Part shown: positions 11,571 through 23,337 of the stretch, piece by piece
Layout: every line of letters starts with the position of its first letter
Numbering within the stretch: the first letter of the stretch is position 1
Origin: Nissolia schottii
Lineage: Eukaryota > Streptophyta > Magnoliopsida > Fabales > Fabaceae
Assembly: GCA_003254905.1 (NCBI GenBank)
Contig: QANU01054515.1
Location: forward strand, 1 to 64,000
DNA length: 64,000 nucleotides
Direction: 5' to 3'
Made by a program: the position numbers and the translations under genes
Notes under the pieces: model-generated
Seen by the model: the letters and a program-made list of their open reading frames with translations, nothing else
Databases searched by the model: none
What the model was told of the DNA's origin: nothing

Positions 11571-12518
11571 NNNNNNNNNNNNNNNNNNNNNNNNNNNNNN
11601 NNNNNNNNNNNNNNNNNNNNNNNNNNNNNNNNNNNNNNNNNNNNNNNNNNNNNNNNNNNNNNNNNNNNNNNNNNNNNNNNNNNNNNNNNNNNNNNNNNNN
11701 NNNNNNNNNNNNNNNNNNNNNNNNNNNNNNNNNNNNNNNNNNNNNNNNNNNNNNNNNNNNNNNNNNNNNNNNNNNNNNNNNNNNNNNNNNNNNNNNNNNN
11801 NNNNNNNNNNNNNNNNNNNNNNNNNNNNNNNNNNNNNNNNNNNNNNNNNNNNNNNNNNNNNNNNNNNNNNNNNNNNNNNNNNNNNNNNNNNNNNNNNNNN
11901 NNNNNNNNNNNNNNNNNNNNNNNNNNNNNNNNNNNNNNNNNNNNNNNNNNNNNNNNNNNNNNNNNNNNNNNNNNNNNNNNNNNNNNNNNNNNNNNNNNNN
12001 NNNNNNNNNNNNNNNNNNNNNNNNNNNNNNNNNNNNNNNNNNNNNNNNNNNNNNNNNNNNNNNNNNNNNNNNNNNNNNNNNNNNNNNNNNNNNNNNNNNN
12101 NNNNNNNNNNNNNNNNNNNNNNNNNNNNNNNNNNNNNNNNNNNNNNNNNNNNNNNNNNNNNNNNNNNNNNNNNNNNNNNNNNNNNNNNNNNNNNNNNNNN
12201 NNNNNNNNNNNNNNNNNNNNNNNNNNNNNNNNNNNNNNNNNNNNNNNNNNNNNNNNNNNNNNNNNNNNNNNNNNNNNNNNNNNNNNNNNNNNNNNNNNNN
12301 NNNNNNNNNNNNNNNNNNNNNNNNNNNNNNNNNNNNNNNNNNNNNNNNNNNNNNNNNNNNNNNNNNNNNNNNNNNNNNNNNNNNNNNNNNNNNNNNNNNN
12401 NNNNNNNNNNNNNNNNNNNNNNNNNNNNNNNNNNNNNNNNNNNNNNNNNNNNNNNNNNNNNNNNNNNNNNNNNNNNNNNNNNNNNNNNNNNNNNNNNNNN
12501 NNNNNNNNNNNNNNNNNN
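11571..12518. other. Assembly gap (948 N)
   Basis: A run of unknown bases inside the nested V solo LTR. By comparison with the V LTR at 30624-33629 it should hide the promoter, the donor-like site and the palindrome cluster. Reading frames drawn across it have no meaning. Confidence 0.99.
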
Positions 12519-13164
12519 GTGTATGATATGGTCCGCTTCCGGCTTAGCCAAGAGGGCGGCCCCTCGCCACCCGGGAAGGGGGTGGAGTCATGTTTGCCCG
12601 GGAAACAGGCAGAGAAGGCAGGCCGTACACCACCATGGGGACGACGGTCCTGAGGTGTACGAGGGAGTATTGGGACACAGGAAAAGAAAGGATGAATGAG
12701 ACCGGGGTCCACGAGTTCACGCCTGGCTCGGAAGAACAAAATGAAAAGAAAGAAAGAAAAGATATGATGAGAACATGCATTGAATACCGTGCCTCATCGG
12801 TACGATGACCCCTTGCATTGATATTATGAAATGTCCCGTGCCTGGCAAGCATGGTGGAAGGTTTACCGCGCAACATATGTGTGATGATCAGTGTGTCTGT
12901 CAGCATACATGTTTATGTGATTGTGTTACGATGGTTAGAGGTAGAAAGCGCGAGAACCTAGATAAGCAAGACTAGTTCCCTGATCGTGTAGTAACATCGA
13001 TAAAGCTGTTCAGGACCTTAGGCCAAGATAATAATCAGTAGGATTTTTGTATGTATGCTCACATAGAGATCTCCTGAGCGGCCTGGAGGATACCCGAGTA
13101 AATGAACAATAGTTAGTGCTAAGGAACCCCACTGAGGACTAAGAGTTCTCACCCCCACTCGGTT

Positions 13165-13293
13165 ATGGATCCAGCAGGTGTACGAGGTGACTGGACTGAC
13201 AGTTGGTGGAGGTCAAGACACAGGGACGATGCTGACACGATGAATATATATGTTTTGGAGAATATATGTTTTGTATTATGTATTAGGACTTAG
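13165..13293 (+). CDS. Possible LTR micro-ORF (V solo LTR, 42 codons)
   Basis: The ATG follows the TTCTCACCCCCACTCGGTT box and opens a frame beginning MDPAGVRGD with a WW pair at residues 14-15. The homologous frame in the right V LTR (minus 30935-31102) begins MDPGG and also has a WW pair, but the rest has diverged. It may be a translated leader ORF or a chance frame behind an acceptor-like box. Confidence 0.25.
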   Translation: MDPAGVRGDWTDSWWRSRHRDDADTMNIYVLENICFVLCIRT

Positions 13294-15626
13294 ATCCATT
13301 TTGTGTACATATTTATTATTATGACAATGTGTACTAATGTTGGACCTTGGTTGTATTTCTTTATGTATGCACATATACTCTTTATGTTCTGCTTCAGTTA
13401 CCTTTAGCCTATAGCGATTGTTGTTATACGTTCTCTAAATCACGCACGGCCCCTAATTTACAAGCTGATATTGTAAAAGAATAATTTTCAAATTGGTCCA
13501 TATTTTCGTATAAGAACTATGTGCAAAGGTAAAAGTAAGGGTAAAAGTTAACCTGCCACAACGCATAACAACCCTGTGAGCATTGCTTGCTACCATGGAA
13601 GCAGGCAGTCAGCAGGGGTGTTACAACGCCAGCTACCGATCGAGGTGCGTACACTCCGCCAGTTCAAGCCCGAAGTCACCGGACCACTGCACGAAAGAGG
13701 ATACTGACTTCCAGACCGCATCGCTTCGCCCCACGTGGCTTCTCGACGGTGACGGATCTGAGCAGCAGCGAGGAGGAGGAGCCTCTGGAGCGACTAGGAG
13801 ACTCTGAGTAGGTGGAGGCCAGCCGGACCCGTTTGCAGAGTTAGGTTGTTGTACCGTACATGAAGCGAGATGTGCCGCTCGTGTACGTAGTTGTTTTTAG
13901 TTTTCGCGTTTGTATATTATTGCTACTATTTATGTATACTATTATCCTCTGGATAGAACTATGTATAAACTTTATGTATTATATTAAAATGAAATGTTGT
14001 GTATCTTCAGGCCCCTATGTGTACTGTCTGCCGCTAAAGCTCCACGCTACAGGTATGTATTTATACTCTCTTATCTTTTAGCTATGCCGTTATTCGTTAT
14101 ATTACTCGCACGGCTCATTACTTTCCATATGCATGTATCTCCAAAAGAAGTTTCAACTGGCCCGTATTTTCAGTAACCCTAATTTTAACTGATAAACTAG
14201 AACGGTAGTAGTTCACAGCCCAGCATTCAACTACCTAGCCAGGGAAACCTAAGACTTAAGCATAGGCCAACTAGCTAGGGTGTTGCATATGTGGCTTAAG
14301 ATGTTTGATGATATTCTTGTGATATGTATGCTAGGATAGATTAGGTTCTTGCTATTATTTTCTTTGATGAATGATGATGGAAGTTATGTGAATATGTGTT
14401 CTATGTGTAAGAGATGCTCTGTGTTACATGAACCTAGGCTAGGAAAGCATGAACTTGTGGTTCGAATTGATTATGGAAATGATTTTTGGAAAGCTTGAAA
14501 GTATGTTATGGCTGTTGGAAATTAGTTAGGAATGATGGAAGAAATGCTCCAAGAATTGGTAATAAGGAACCTTGTGGAACATGGAAAATTGCAAGAATTG
14601 GGGCTGAAATTCGTCAGGACCCACTGAGCGGCCAGGGATTTCGCTGAGCGGCCTGTGAGCGCTGAGCGGTATACCCTAGGCGCTGAGCGGCCTGAACGAA
14701 GACAGTCCTCCCCTTTTCGAAAACTTGTCTTTTTCTGAACAAAAACTCCATTTTTTATACTGCTTGCAATTATCCATGGTTCTACTGATTTTACTAAAGT
14801 ATGTTACATATTATGAATTAAGGATTTATGTTCAAGGCTTTCTAAAGTATGATAAAGGTTGTGAACTAAGGCTTTATGTTTAATGCATATGAATTGTAAT
14901 TGGAATGGACTAGAATGATGAATGTTTATGTGATTATGTGTCATGGAAATGGTTTTAGAAAAGGAAAGGAAAGGAAAGGGAAAAGGAAAAGAAAGGAAAG
15001 GAAAGGAAAAGAAAGGAAAAGGAATCTTTTCCTAGCTGTGCCACTAGCCGGCAGGAAAGGCAAGCTGAACCCTGGGCATGCTTCGTCCCTAGCATAAAGA
15101 CGGGGTAGGGTCCCCTCGCCATCCCTAGCATAAGGATGGATTCTCCTATCGTGAGCTACTAAGGTTTAGCGCAGCCTAGTCCTCACGGTACTGAGACACT
15201 AAGGAAGCCTGTGGCGATAGGCCACCGTTACGGGGGGGTTGAGCTTGAAGTTTGTGCTCTAAGTGATATAACTGTACATAAGTAGAGGTGCGAAGAAGCT
15301 TATAATTAAAATGGGCACGGTTATAAGTGGACGCGCACTGAAGCTTATTATGTGATTATGTAACTATGTGAAATATGTGATTATGTGTGACTTAGGAAGT
15401 AAGATAGAGAACAGATGACTTAGTAATGAAGAATAGGTTCCCCAGTCACCTAAAATATTAGATAAAGCTGCTCAAGCTTAGTATGGATTTTAATAAAAGG
15501 TAGGGACATAGTATAACTGTGACACTTAGAGACCCCCTGAGCGGCAGAATCATAATTGAGTGTAATACAAGTAGCGAGACCAGAGGTAACCCACTGAGAA
15601 CCTAGTGTTCTCATCCCCACTCCTTT

Positions 15627-15740
15627 ATGGTTCCAGGTGAGCACGACGAGGATAGAGAAGACGTCATCGATGGGCAGGCAACACGAGGGACGAGGAGAGG
15701 AGCTACAGAAGATAGAACCCTCCCAAGGGAGGACAGCTGA
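15627..15740 (+). CDS. Possible LTR micro-ORF (X LTR 2, 37 codons)
   Basis: The frame starts with ATG right after TTCTCATCCCCACTCCTTT and begins MVPGEHDEDREDV. The first 19 residues match the LTR 1 version with two changes. Here the frame extends into an arginine-rich tail because the LTR 1 stop codon is CGA. Its meaning depends on whether the LTR transcript is spliced at the CAG at 15634-15636. Confidence 0.3.
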   Translation: MVPGEHDEDREDVIDGQATRGTRRGATEDRTLPREDS

Positions 15741-16819
15741 AGATCAGACGATTAGCTAGTAGATAACATATGTGTATTTGTACTTCTAGGTAATAATTGT
15801 GCTTAATACTTATAATATTATTTATATATTGCTTATGAATGTATGAAGGACCGTTGTTTGGTGTCTTGGCGTATACTAATGATATCTTTATTTATCGTTA
15901 CACATGCTATGTTTCCACTCAAAATGCATGCTCTGAACGCGACAAGGCTCCTAATTTACTCTATGAGACGTATAAAGAATGTTAAATTTGGTCCATATTT
16001 TGGGTAGCAATATTTTAAAAATATAAATGGGACTAAGTATTATCCCCACCAAAGCAGATAACAACCTAGTGAGCATTGTTTGTGACATACGCGTAAATAG
16101 TTAGCTAGGGTGTTACACAGAGCGCACGAGCAGAGCAGAAATAATTTTGGCAGCATAATGTTATGATTTTGGAGGTTCTGGGGGTGGCCACAGAAGGCCT
16201 TCTATTTATAGGATATTGAGCCAGTGGCCAAATGGTCACTGTGCTTGATATTTTCAAATTTTTATTATTATTTTATTACATTATTATCATTATATACTTC
16301 ATATCTACCTATATGTACATCTGTTTCCCTTTCTTTTTCGTCAGGGGGAACCGTGGGGAGGGATGTATGTGTATTATATATATATAGTCAAGGGTGTATG
16401 AAACACCCTAGCTAACTGTTTACTTGTACGTAGTAAACAATGCTCACTAGGTTGTTTTCTACCTGGTGGGAATACCTTAGTCCATTGTTATCTTTCGAAA
16501 ATAGTTGCTTAAGAAAATACGGACCCATTTTAAACTTTTCATTTGCATTGAATACTTACTAAAATAGAGCCATGCATCGGAAAGAACAAGTATAACAAGG
16601 CGTATAATAGTGTAGTAATAAAAGCATACCATGTACATCCATTGGGTCCGTCATAACAGTCACATAGTTGTAAATACAATAAGTAAGATACACATAACAT
16701 GTACATAAGCCAAAATACATAATATCAAAATGCAAGGGCTACTGGAATACTACTCAGTATGCCCTTGGCAAAAATCCTGACATCCAGCTATCTCTAAGTC
16801 CATATCCTGTCATAACCCC

Positions 16820-16885
16820 TCATGGCTCCGCGGGCGGCTCGTCAGCATCCTCAAAATATGAGTCATCATCAGTACCTGAAGTCAT
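16820..16885 (-). CDS. Possible conserved LTR micro-ORF (Z LTR, 21 codons)
   Basis: The minus-strand ATG lies in the TTATGACTTCAG box and opens a 21-aa acidic frame with the core SYFEDADEPP, ending in TGA. The LTR at 40810-44085 has the same frame with one extra codon (43606-43674). The differences between them are mostly synonymous or Asp/Glu exchanges. That pattern favours a selected peptide, but 21 codons is too short to be certain, and the CAG inside it could be a splice acceptor. Confidence 0.4.
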   Translation of the reverse strand: MTSGTDDDSYFEDADEPPAEP

Positions 16886-17257
16886 AAGGCAGTGGGAGTG
16901 AGAACGATAGGTTCTCAGTGGAAATAACTTTAGTTCCTGAGTCTCGGATCATATTAGGTCGGACTTCAGGCCGCTCAGAGATTTCTAAGTGTGCATATAT
17001 ACTAAAATCCTACTAATTATTATCTGGCCTAAGTTCTGAACGGCTTTATCTACATTACTAAGTGACAGGGGAACTACTCTTGTTTACTAAGTTCTCGTGG
17101 TTATTAACATTACGTATACATACATAGCCGTCTCGAGCGTTCTCTTGACGGTAATTACATAACAGTAGAATCATACATTACATATACTCATGCATAACAG
17201 AATCATCAGAATGAACATGGTTTTTGGAATATATGTTATCCCCACCATTGTAGTGCC

Positions 17258-17510
17258 CTCTTTTGACAATACTATGATGGAATAACCTCGCACCTCCAGG
17301 TGGCCCTCTGTTGACCCCTGTGGTGGGCTTCCACCTGCCGTGAGCCCTCTCTTGACCCCTCGGCAGTGGGCGGATATTGTACCCCCACCTTAGCCTGCCC
17401 CCTTTCGACAGTGTTAGGCGTGGTAACCGCACACCTCCAGGTATGCCATATCGACACCACCTGTAGCGGGCTTCCACATTCAGGATGTCCCTCTGACCTC
17501 CTAAGGTGGG
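17258..17510 (-). repeat. Hairpin-rich cassette of the Z LTR
   Basis: Repeated units contain CCCTCTTTGAC-like phrases, ACCTCCAGGT and GTGGGCTTCCACCTGCC, with short inverted repeats. Equivalent cassettes occur at 42790-43030 and 45975-46240 in related LTRs, always between the palindrome cluster and the conserved tail box. Confidence 0.65.
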
Positions 17511-17823
17511 ATCATTATTTCGCATCTCGTGATCACGGCCTCAGAATTTTCAGCATTTTGCATTCACCATTTTCAGCAGCATTTCAGAATTCATTTCTTT
17601 TCAGTACCTGCAGCATGACATGACTTGTTTCCTATTGTTCATTTCATAATCTTTACTTATCTCATAATTACTTCTAATCCTCTAAACTTGCCTTACCATG
17701 AATGCATGGACTGCTACACAATACATCACATACTGCATATACTTCACATATTTCAGTTCCAAATCATAGTTATAACATTGAGTGTTGGACTATGTGCCTC
17801 AAGATGGTTTCCATAAGACATTA

Positions 17824-18145
17824 TGGTCTCAGGCCGCTCAGCGGAAACTACTGTCCACTCAGCGTTCTGAGCTCCTCGCGCTCAGCGCTTAAAGCATCAC
17901 CGCTCAGTGGTAAGAGTCTTATCGCTCAGCGGTAAGAGTCTCATCGCTCAGCGGTATGACACGTGTTCAAAATATCTTTTCAGCCTTATCCTTTAAGAAA
18001 AATATCTTCCCATTCTTATCCTCATCCGCGGTGAGCTTCAGACCGCTCAGCGGTAACCGCCATCCGCTCAGCGCTCTGGAGTTCACGTTTGAAAAATATC
18101 GATGCATTCCGCTCAGCGGTGCCTGAGGCCGCTCAGTGGTAACTG
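17824..18145 (-). repeat. CGCTCAGCGG palindrome cluster, Z LTR
   Basis: About ten copies of CGCTCAGCGG or close variants, several followed by TAAGAGTCT spacers. On the LTR's own strand they read CCGCTGAGCGG, as in X. Confidence 0.8.
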
Positions 18146-19149
18146 GGCGAAGCTGAAAACAGAATGCATCGTTTTCTCTCCTTTCTTTCCCCTTTCTCCC
18201 ATGGATCCTTCTTGAGCTTTTACACATATTCCACACATAATAATCCTATCTAGTCCAGGTCACAAGACCCTTCAGAATCATCCTCCTAAGCCCTAACATA
18301 AGTTCTAACATACATAGACATATATGTAAAGAATCACACACACACACATAATCACATAACAAGCATCCACCATCAAGAGGTGAGGAACTAGAGTTACCCA
18401 CTTCCTAAAGAGCTATTTGGTGGTGGAAGAAGGATGAAAGTGAAGCTTTGCTTGCTTGAGTTCTTCTTGCCAAGAAGTGAAACAAGTGAAATAGGAAGAT
18501 GGAGATATTATGGAAGCTTAGGTTATGGAAGCTTAGCTTTTCACCAAGTGAAGAGGAGGCACTTACGGGCTTGTGCTGCTACTTGTCTTAATTATGTGTG
18601 TGAAAATAACATAAGGGAATAAAGGCAAAGATGGATTCGGGTGGAAGAGCTTTGGTTAGCATAATTGGAGATAAGCAAATGAATAAGGATTTGGTGTGTG
18701 TTATCGTGGGGGAAGGGGTTGCCGTGGGAATTTTGTGGCCCTTGGCCATACATGTGTTCATTTTCTGTGTGTTTTTGGTCGTGTTTTCTCATTAACTATT
18801 TATGTCCGGAGGTCCTAAAAATATTTCGGACATACCGTTGTGACCTACTAATTTTTCTTATTAATATTTAAATCTTTGTCGAGATATTCTCGAATTTATT
18901 TTCATATTATCGTATTTTACGGACTCCTTTGAGTCATGATGAAATTTTACTAATACCCGAATATCGACTCGAACTTCACCAGACTCCACGAGATCGCAAA
19001 ATTATTATTTTTAGCTAATATTACAGAGATTAAAGTTAATACTTAAATTTTTTTTTATTTTGTTTTATTTTATCTTTTGTCATCAATATATTCTTACTTA
19101 TTTATGATACGAAATCTTTGTGAAGGGAAAAATCGGGCTGTTACAGTGT

Positions 19150-19350
19150 ACATATTATATATATACATATATTATATATTATATATTATATATATATATA
19201 TATTATAATAGACGTACATTTATATATACGTAACAGAAGTTATGTTTTATTATTATTATATTATATTATATTACATTACTTTTACTTTATATTTATTATA
19301 TATATTATACTATGTTTTATTATATTACATGATATATATATATATATATA
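19150..19350 (-). repeat. AT-rich microsatellite of the V LTR
   Basis: Long ATAT/TATTAT runs match 32880-33075 in the right V LTR. The Athila-like solo LTR inserted at its right end, with ATATA duplicated (19346-19350 and 20973-20977). Confidence 0.8.
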
Positions 19351-20972
19351 TGATAAGTGCCCAAAATACACAATTTTCATCATTCAAAATGGCACTTATT
19401 CTTATATATTTTTTAAAGAATTATCTAATTAAATTTCTATTTTTTGTAGGTTTCTAATATATTTTGGAAAATGGATGCAAGCATAAATATGAAGAATAAT
19501 CCCATGAAGAATGGAGAAAAAGGACAGAATTGGAAAAGAGCTTAAAAGAGAAGATTCTGGACGAGGAATCGCTCAGAGATGGCACTCAAACCGCTAAGCG
19601 GACTTGGTAAAAAGCATAGAGAAAAAGGGATAGGAATCCGCTATGCGCAGCAGTTAGTAAAATCGTGATAAATTGAGCTACGGATATCGGATTAAGGTGG
19701 TTCAAATTGCTACTTAAAGCTAAGAGAAATATCTACAACTTTGTAGTTGGGGTCATTTTAAGATTAAGGTCGCTGAGCGATACCACCGAACCTTCGGCAG
19801 CCGCCATCACCTACCATCGCTGAGCGACCCCTCCAACTCTCTGAGTGAAAATGGACGATTTTGGCCTATAAATAGGGGGGGCCGAGGCATTTTAGAGACA
19901 TCTCTCATTCACCCTCTCCCTTCACCAAAAACACCATTCTTCTTCATTTCTTTTGTACTTTTAAAGCTTAGTTAGTTAGATTAGGTTAGGAACAAAGACG
20001 AGGCTTGTGAAGGAGCCGGAGATCGAGGAAGCTCGGCGAAGCCATGGCCATGATAGCGTGAGTACGTGTCATGGTAAGTGCCTAACCCTGCCTCCGAGAT
20101 ACTTCCGTAAGATGGATTCCTAATCCTATCTTTTCGTTGGGATTTCGATCATTATTGTAGTTTGCTTGTATCTATGTAACTATTACATATGAATCTATCC
20201 TTTTCTTATGATTTGCTTGAATGGTTTTATTCTTAATGCTAGTCTTTGTTTAATGTTTTGATTCTTGATTTGGGATTTAGTTGTATGAACGATAGTTATG
20301 CTAATTAAATCGTAAACAAGTTAAGATCAACATCGTTATGCTTAACTAGATTCTTTGGCTCGAACGTTGTGAACGAAAGTTACAATCATTAGAGTCGGAA
20401 CTAAACATTTCATCTAATCTTGTTGCCATAACCGGAATAAAGATTAGCCGTTTTAACATCTGGATTAATTATGGCGTACTTTGTTAAGCTTGTGTGCGAA
20501 AGTGACAGTTTAACAAAGGAAACCTATGATCTTGTCATGCGCGAAAGTGATGACAAGTTAAGAACTGGTGGCGGGCAATCAAACGATAATTCTATGTAAT
20601 AAGTTAATGGATGCATGAAACTATGATGTGATTAAAATTCTCAACAAGCTCCGGAACTACCTCTGATTTGTTTCGTATTTATTTTATGTTGTTTATTTAC
20701 TTATTTAGTTTATTAAAACAAATTATCAAATCCTTCACTCCATTGTTTAATTAAACGAACTCAAGAATGGTATTTACAACTCCCTGTGGGATCGACCATA
20801 CCCTATACTGCAATTGGATTCCTTTGGAATCTGAAAGCCGTAAAAGTAGGTATGTATATAAATATTTAATTTGAACAACAAAGAAGTACAAATACGCCTT
20901 CCACTAACTTGGCACGGTTGTGACAAACCAAAACTGTGTCAAGGATAGAGAACGTGTGTTTGGCTTTCGTCA
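19351..20972 (+). mobile_element. Athila-like solo LTR (plus strand)
   Basis: The 1622-bp insert starts TGATAAGTGCCC and ends TTGGCTTTCGTCA between ATATA duplications. The same ends occur in the gag-bearing element at 33656, where a tRNA-Asp-type primer site follows, so the family is Athila-like. It has TATAAATA at 19867-19874 and three or four CGCTGAGCGA-like motifs (19570-19830). No interior is present. Confidence 0.88.
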
Positions 20973-21547
20973 ATATATACACATATACCTTCAGTAATAG
21001 CAGTGGCCGAATGCCACTGTTACCATTTTACTATTATTATTTTATTATACTATATATGTAATGTATTTTATTATATAAGTATATATTTGGTTTCTTTAGT
21101 TAGGGGGGATGCACGTCCCAGGGGGATGCACCCCGTGGCGCCTCTCATGACCAAGGATCACATGATCGATTTTGATCATGGTTGATCGCGTTTGATCATT
21201 GTTTGTTCACGAATCGATGTCCCAAAAATATTTCAGACATGTATTCGCAATCTACCAATTTTTTGGGTCATAGTAATATGTCAAGTTATGGCATTCGTGA
21301 ATTTATTGCCCGGAGGTAATTTTCACAGATACCTTAGGTGCCTACCGAAATCTCATTTTTTGGTGAAATTTAGCACGGACCTTGCGGCACTCCGCGAGAT
21401 CGAGAAACCATCATTGGACTAGCATTTGGAAGTAATTAATTTTCTAAATAATTTTTCCAGTCCAAATAATCACCTCTAATGTGCTTTTAATTAAGCAAAA
21501 TTAGGATTTAAGCGAAATTTCCATAAGGGAAAATTCGGGATGTTACA

Positions 21548-21561
21548 TTCCACCCCCTTAG
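21548..21561 (-). other. Polypurine tract of V
   Basis: The reverse complement reads TAAGGGGGTGGAA directly before the LTR start TGTAACATCCC, as in X at 7461-7473. Confidence 0.85.
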
Positions 21562-21579
21562 AAAAATTTCGCCCTTGAA

Positions 21580-21660
21580 ATTTAGAGGCAGCGTGAATTC
21601 GTACCTCTGGAACAATCCAGGGTAAGCCTTTCTCACATCGTCTTCCATTTTTTGTTTAAG
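21580..21660 (-). pseudogene. Remnant of a chromovirus pol C-terminus
   Basis: On the minus strand this encodes MEDDVRKAYPGLFQ followed by a short tail. It resembles the extreme C-terminus of Tekay/Del-type chromovirus polyproteins, where a Glu/Asp-rich helix ends in a YPxLF motif before the polypurine region. The preceding chromodomain and integrase are not recognisable here. It supports assigning V, and by similarity X, to this lineage. Confidence 0.5.
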
Positions 21661-23337
21661 GTTCCTACCTCTTTCCACTTGCTTACCTTGGTTGCCCGTA
21701 TCCCGGTGCCTCTTCAGCCGTACGGCAATCAGTAGTCCTAACTGTTGTGTTGCAGTTAGGGTTACAGTGGCAATTTTAGAGAAGTCGTTGTGTTTCCCAT
21801 AGCAGTTCTTGTCGTTGCCCTCCATGCATAACCATCTTCCTCTTACCCTTCTTGTCTTCACGAGTTCCTACGCTCTCCACGTGTGTCCCACTGTGTTTAC
21901 TCAGCTCTCTTTAAGCCTGGTTATGCATTCCTCAACTGACATGTCGCCTTGGTGTAGTCCCCAAACTCCGCTTCACCTTGGGGCATGAGGTTCCTCGAGA
22001 AGTATACGTTGGCAATTGAGGTCTTGAATCAACTCCAGGCAAGGGGCACCTCCACTTACTCCAGGAGGAATCTAGCTGTGTTCCACCACGCTCTTGCTGC
22101 GCTCTTCAACCTCCTTAGTGGTGAAACAAATCTTCTAGGCATCAGTGCATGGGATCTCCTTAAAAATTTGTCTTAACTCCATGAATCAAGTACTCATTGG
22201 TCTTAGTTCGCTAAATTCTGTAATAGTTTGTTAACCCTAAGGGTCACCTCATTATTCACTAATGATCATCTTTAAGTGGTCCCTAGTCTTCTCTATGTAC
22301 TGGGTTAATCTAGACACAAGGTCCATCAACATGCCAACTTATGTTTAAAGAAAAGGGTGCATCGATCCTATAAGGTTTCTATGGTGCTTTAATTCATTTA
22401 ATCCTCCGCAAACCTCCACGTTTCAGTGATCCCTACTCAACTATGGTATCGGGCCCGTTACGTCCTATGATCCCGTTCAAACCCCATAGGATTTTGACTT
22501 CCTTCTCCTTGGTGATTTTTCTCAAATCCACAATTTGCACCCAACACATACTTTGCTCTGTTAGCCTCTTTTCCTGACTGATCTTACTACACTCATCATC
22601 CTTTCCATCCTCGGGGACCTTAGGGTAAAACTTTTGGCCAATCAAAGGACGCGTACTAATGGGGATTATCTACTTACTCTGAAAAATTCGGTCTATGATA
22701 GGCGTAAGGGTATACTGTCCCTGTAAAAGTTCTATCACGCTCTTCATTACCAAGTTCCCACTTCTCTCCGTTTTGATCCTTCTTCATGCTTTGTCTAATT
22801 CCCACTTCACATTCTTATTTCTTCCCGTTCATGAAATTCAAGGCAACTCACCTATTTGGCTCTTAAGTCTTTTAGAGGTTCTCACTTGTTCTTGTTATGT
22901 GACGGTCACTGTCTCTTATGCCCCCTAAACTAGTTAAGGTTCCTATTACAATCCCTTTCGGACTACGGTTCCCTCTCCAAACTACACCCTTCCTTTGACC
23001 TCTTTTTTTTCCCAATCCACCTTGTCACTTTACCTAGAATTGCCGGATGCTTCCTACTGATCTCTTAGGTATTCGGGAATCTCCTACCGTATTAACTTTC
23101 TCCTTCGGGCGGCTCTAACTATCATTCTTCTATCATTTCCACCCTATGGAATTCCTGGGGTAAGGATTTTGGTTGGGGATCCTAGTTCAAAGGACGTGTC
23201 CCAAGGAAAATTACTTATTTATTTGGGGGAATTTAAACTTATGGCGAAGGTAAGGGCATACTAAACCTATAAGATTCCCGTCAGTCCTTCCACCATCCGA
23301 TTTTTACCAATCTCTTAACCAACCTTATTGGGGTACC

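Larger units (their letters stand above)
11127..13625 (+). mobile_element. Solo LTR of family V, nested in W
   Basis: It runs from TGTAACATCCCAAA to GGTGTTACA and is flanked by perfect ACGCC duplications (11122-11126 and 13626-13630). Its first 130 bp match the reverse complement of the right V LTR ending at 33629, and its end matches the reverse complement from 30624. There is no interior, so it is a solo LTR. The middle is hidden by an assembly gap. After the gap come a hairpin-rich cassette (12530-12740), the conserved tail box and an ATG at 13165. Confidence 0.88.
10840..13811 (+). pseudogene. LTR-embedded ORF of family W, split by a nested LTR
   Basis: The frame starts at ATG 10840, three bases after an acceptor-like TTTACAG. 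It runs to 11126, is interrupted by the V solo LTR (11127-13625) and its extra ACGCC, and continues in frame from 13631 to the stop at 13811. Before the insertion it was uninterrupted for about 155 codons. The start encodes MTSPPAKDVWLF. The middle has PIWVDERPG. The C-terminal part has a basic TTARKR stretch, then VTDLSS and an acidic tail. The copy at 39454-39953 keeps these blocks with mostly synonymous differences, for example eight synonymous and no amino-acid changes in the first 12 codons. I recognise no family. It may be a nuclear basic protein, but that is a guess. Confidence 0.65.
8751..14287 (+). mobile_element. Solo LTR of family W (with nested V solo LTR)
   Basis: It begins TGTAACATCCCGTG and ends GGTGTTGCA between perfect TATGT duplications. 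No primer site, polypurine tract or interior is present, so this is a solo LTR. Without the nested insert it is about 3.0 kb. In order it has a donor-like GTGGGTAA (GT 9454-9455), a TTCGAAT palindrome cluster (9673-9905), four CCGGCAAGCCGG hairpin repeats (10303-10450), the conserved tail box, and an ORF of about 155 codons. Its last 1.2 kb is homologous to 39193-40389. Confidence 0.88.
7474..16117 (+). mobile_element. Element X, LTR 2 (split by nested insertion)
   Basis: The LTR begins TGTAACATCCC right after the polypurine tract and ends TGTTACA at 16117. It is interrupted at 8750 by the 5537-bp W-family LTR. Removing the insert and one TATGT target copy leaves about 3.1 kb, continuous with LTR 1. 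Internal landmarks are TATAAATA (8444-8451), GT donor-like at 8723-8724, the palindrome cluster (14618-14695), a GGAAA tract (14955-15030) and the tail box before ATG 15627. It abuts V-element LTR sequence at 16118, so X most likely inserted into V with CAGAG (16118-16122) as the right target copy. Confidence 0.85.
16399..19145 (-). mobile_element. Solo LTR of family Z (minus strand)
   Basis: It is flanked by perfect GTGTA duplications (16394-16398 and 19146-19150). On the minus strand it starts TGTAACAGCCCGA and ends GGTGTTTCA, with no interior. It carries a cluster of CGCTCAGCGG palindromes (17824-18145), a repeated hairpin-rich cassette (17258-17510), a donor-like site (GTGGGTAACTC, reversed, at 18391-18401) and a micro-ORF behind the tail box. 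It is related to the solo LTR at 40810-44085. Confidence 0.9.
16118..21547 (-). mobile_element. Element V, left (3') LTR, partial, with nested insertions
   Basis: The minus-strand LTR runs to GATGTTACA (21547). The next bases are the reverse complement of a polypurine tract, so this is the 3' LTR of a minus-strand element. It matches 32584-33629 of the right LTR once the Z solo LTR and the Athila-like solo LTR are removed. Its left part, equivalent to 30624-32583, is cut off where X inserted and should lie beyond the window. Its end sequence (20973-21547) is almost the same as 33069-33629. Confidence 0.85.

Noticed and set aside
11525-12739. Minus-strand frame of about 400 codons
   Set aside because: It is almost wholly unknown bases from the assembly gap, so the frame is an artefact.
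17178-17816. Possible host genes in the ORFs around 17178-17816
   Set aside because: These frames fall in the Z LTR hairpin cassette and its flanks and have no domain, and related LTR copies do not keep them.
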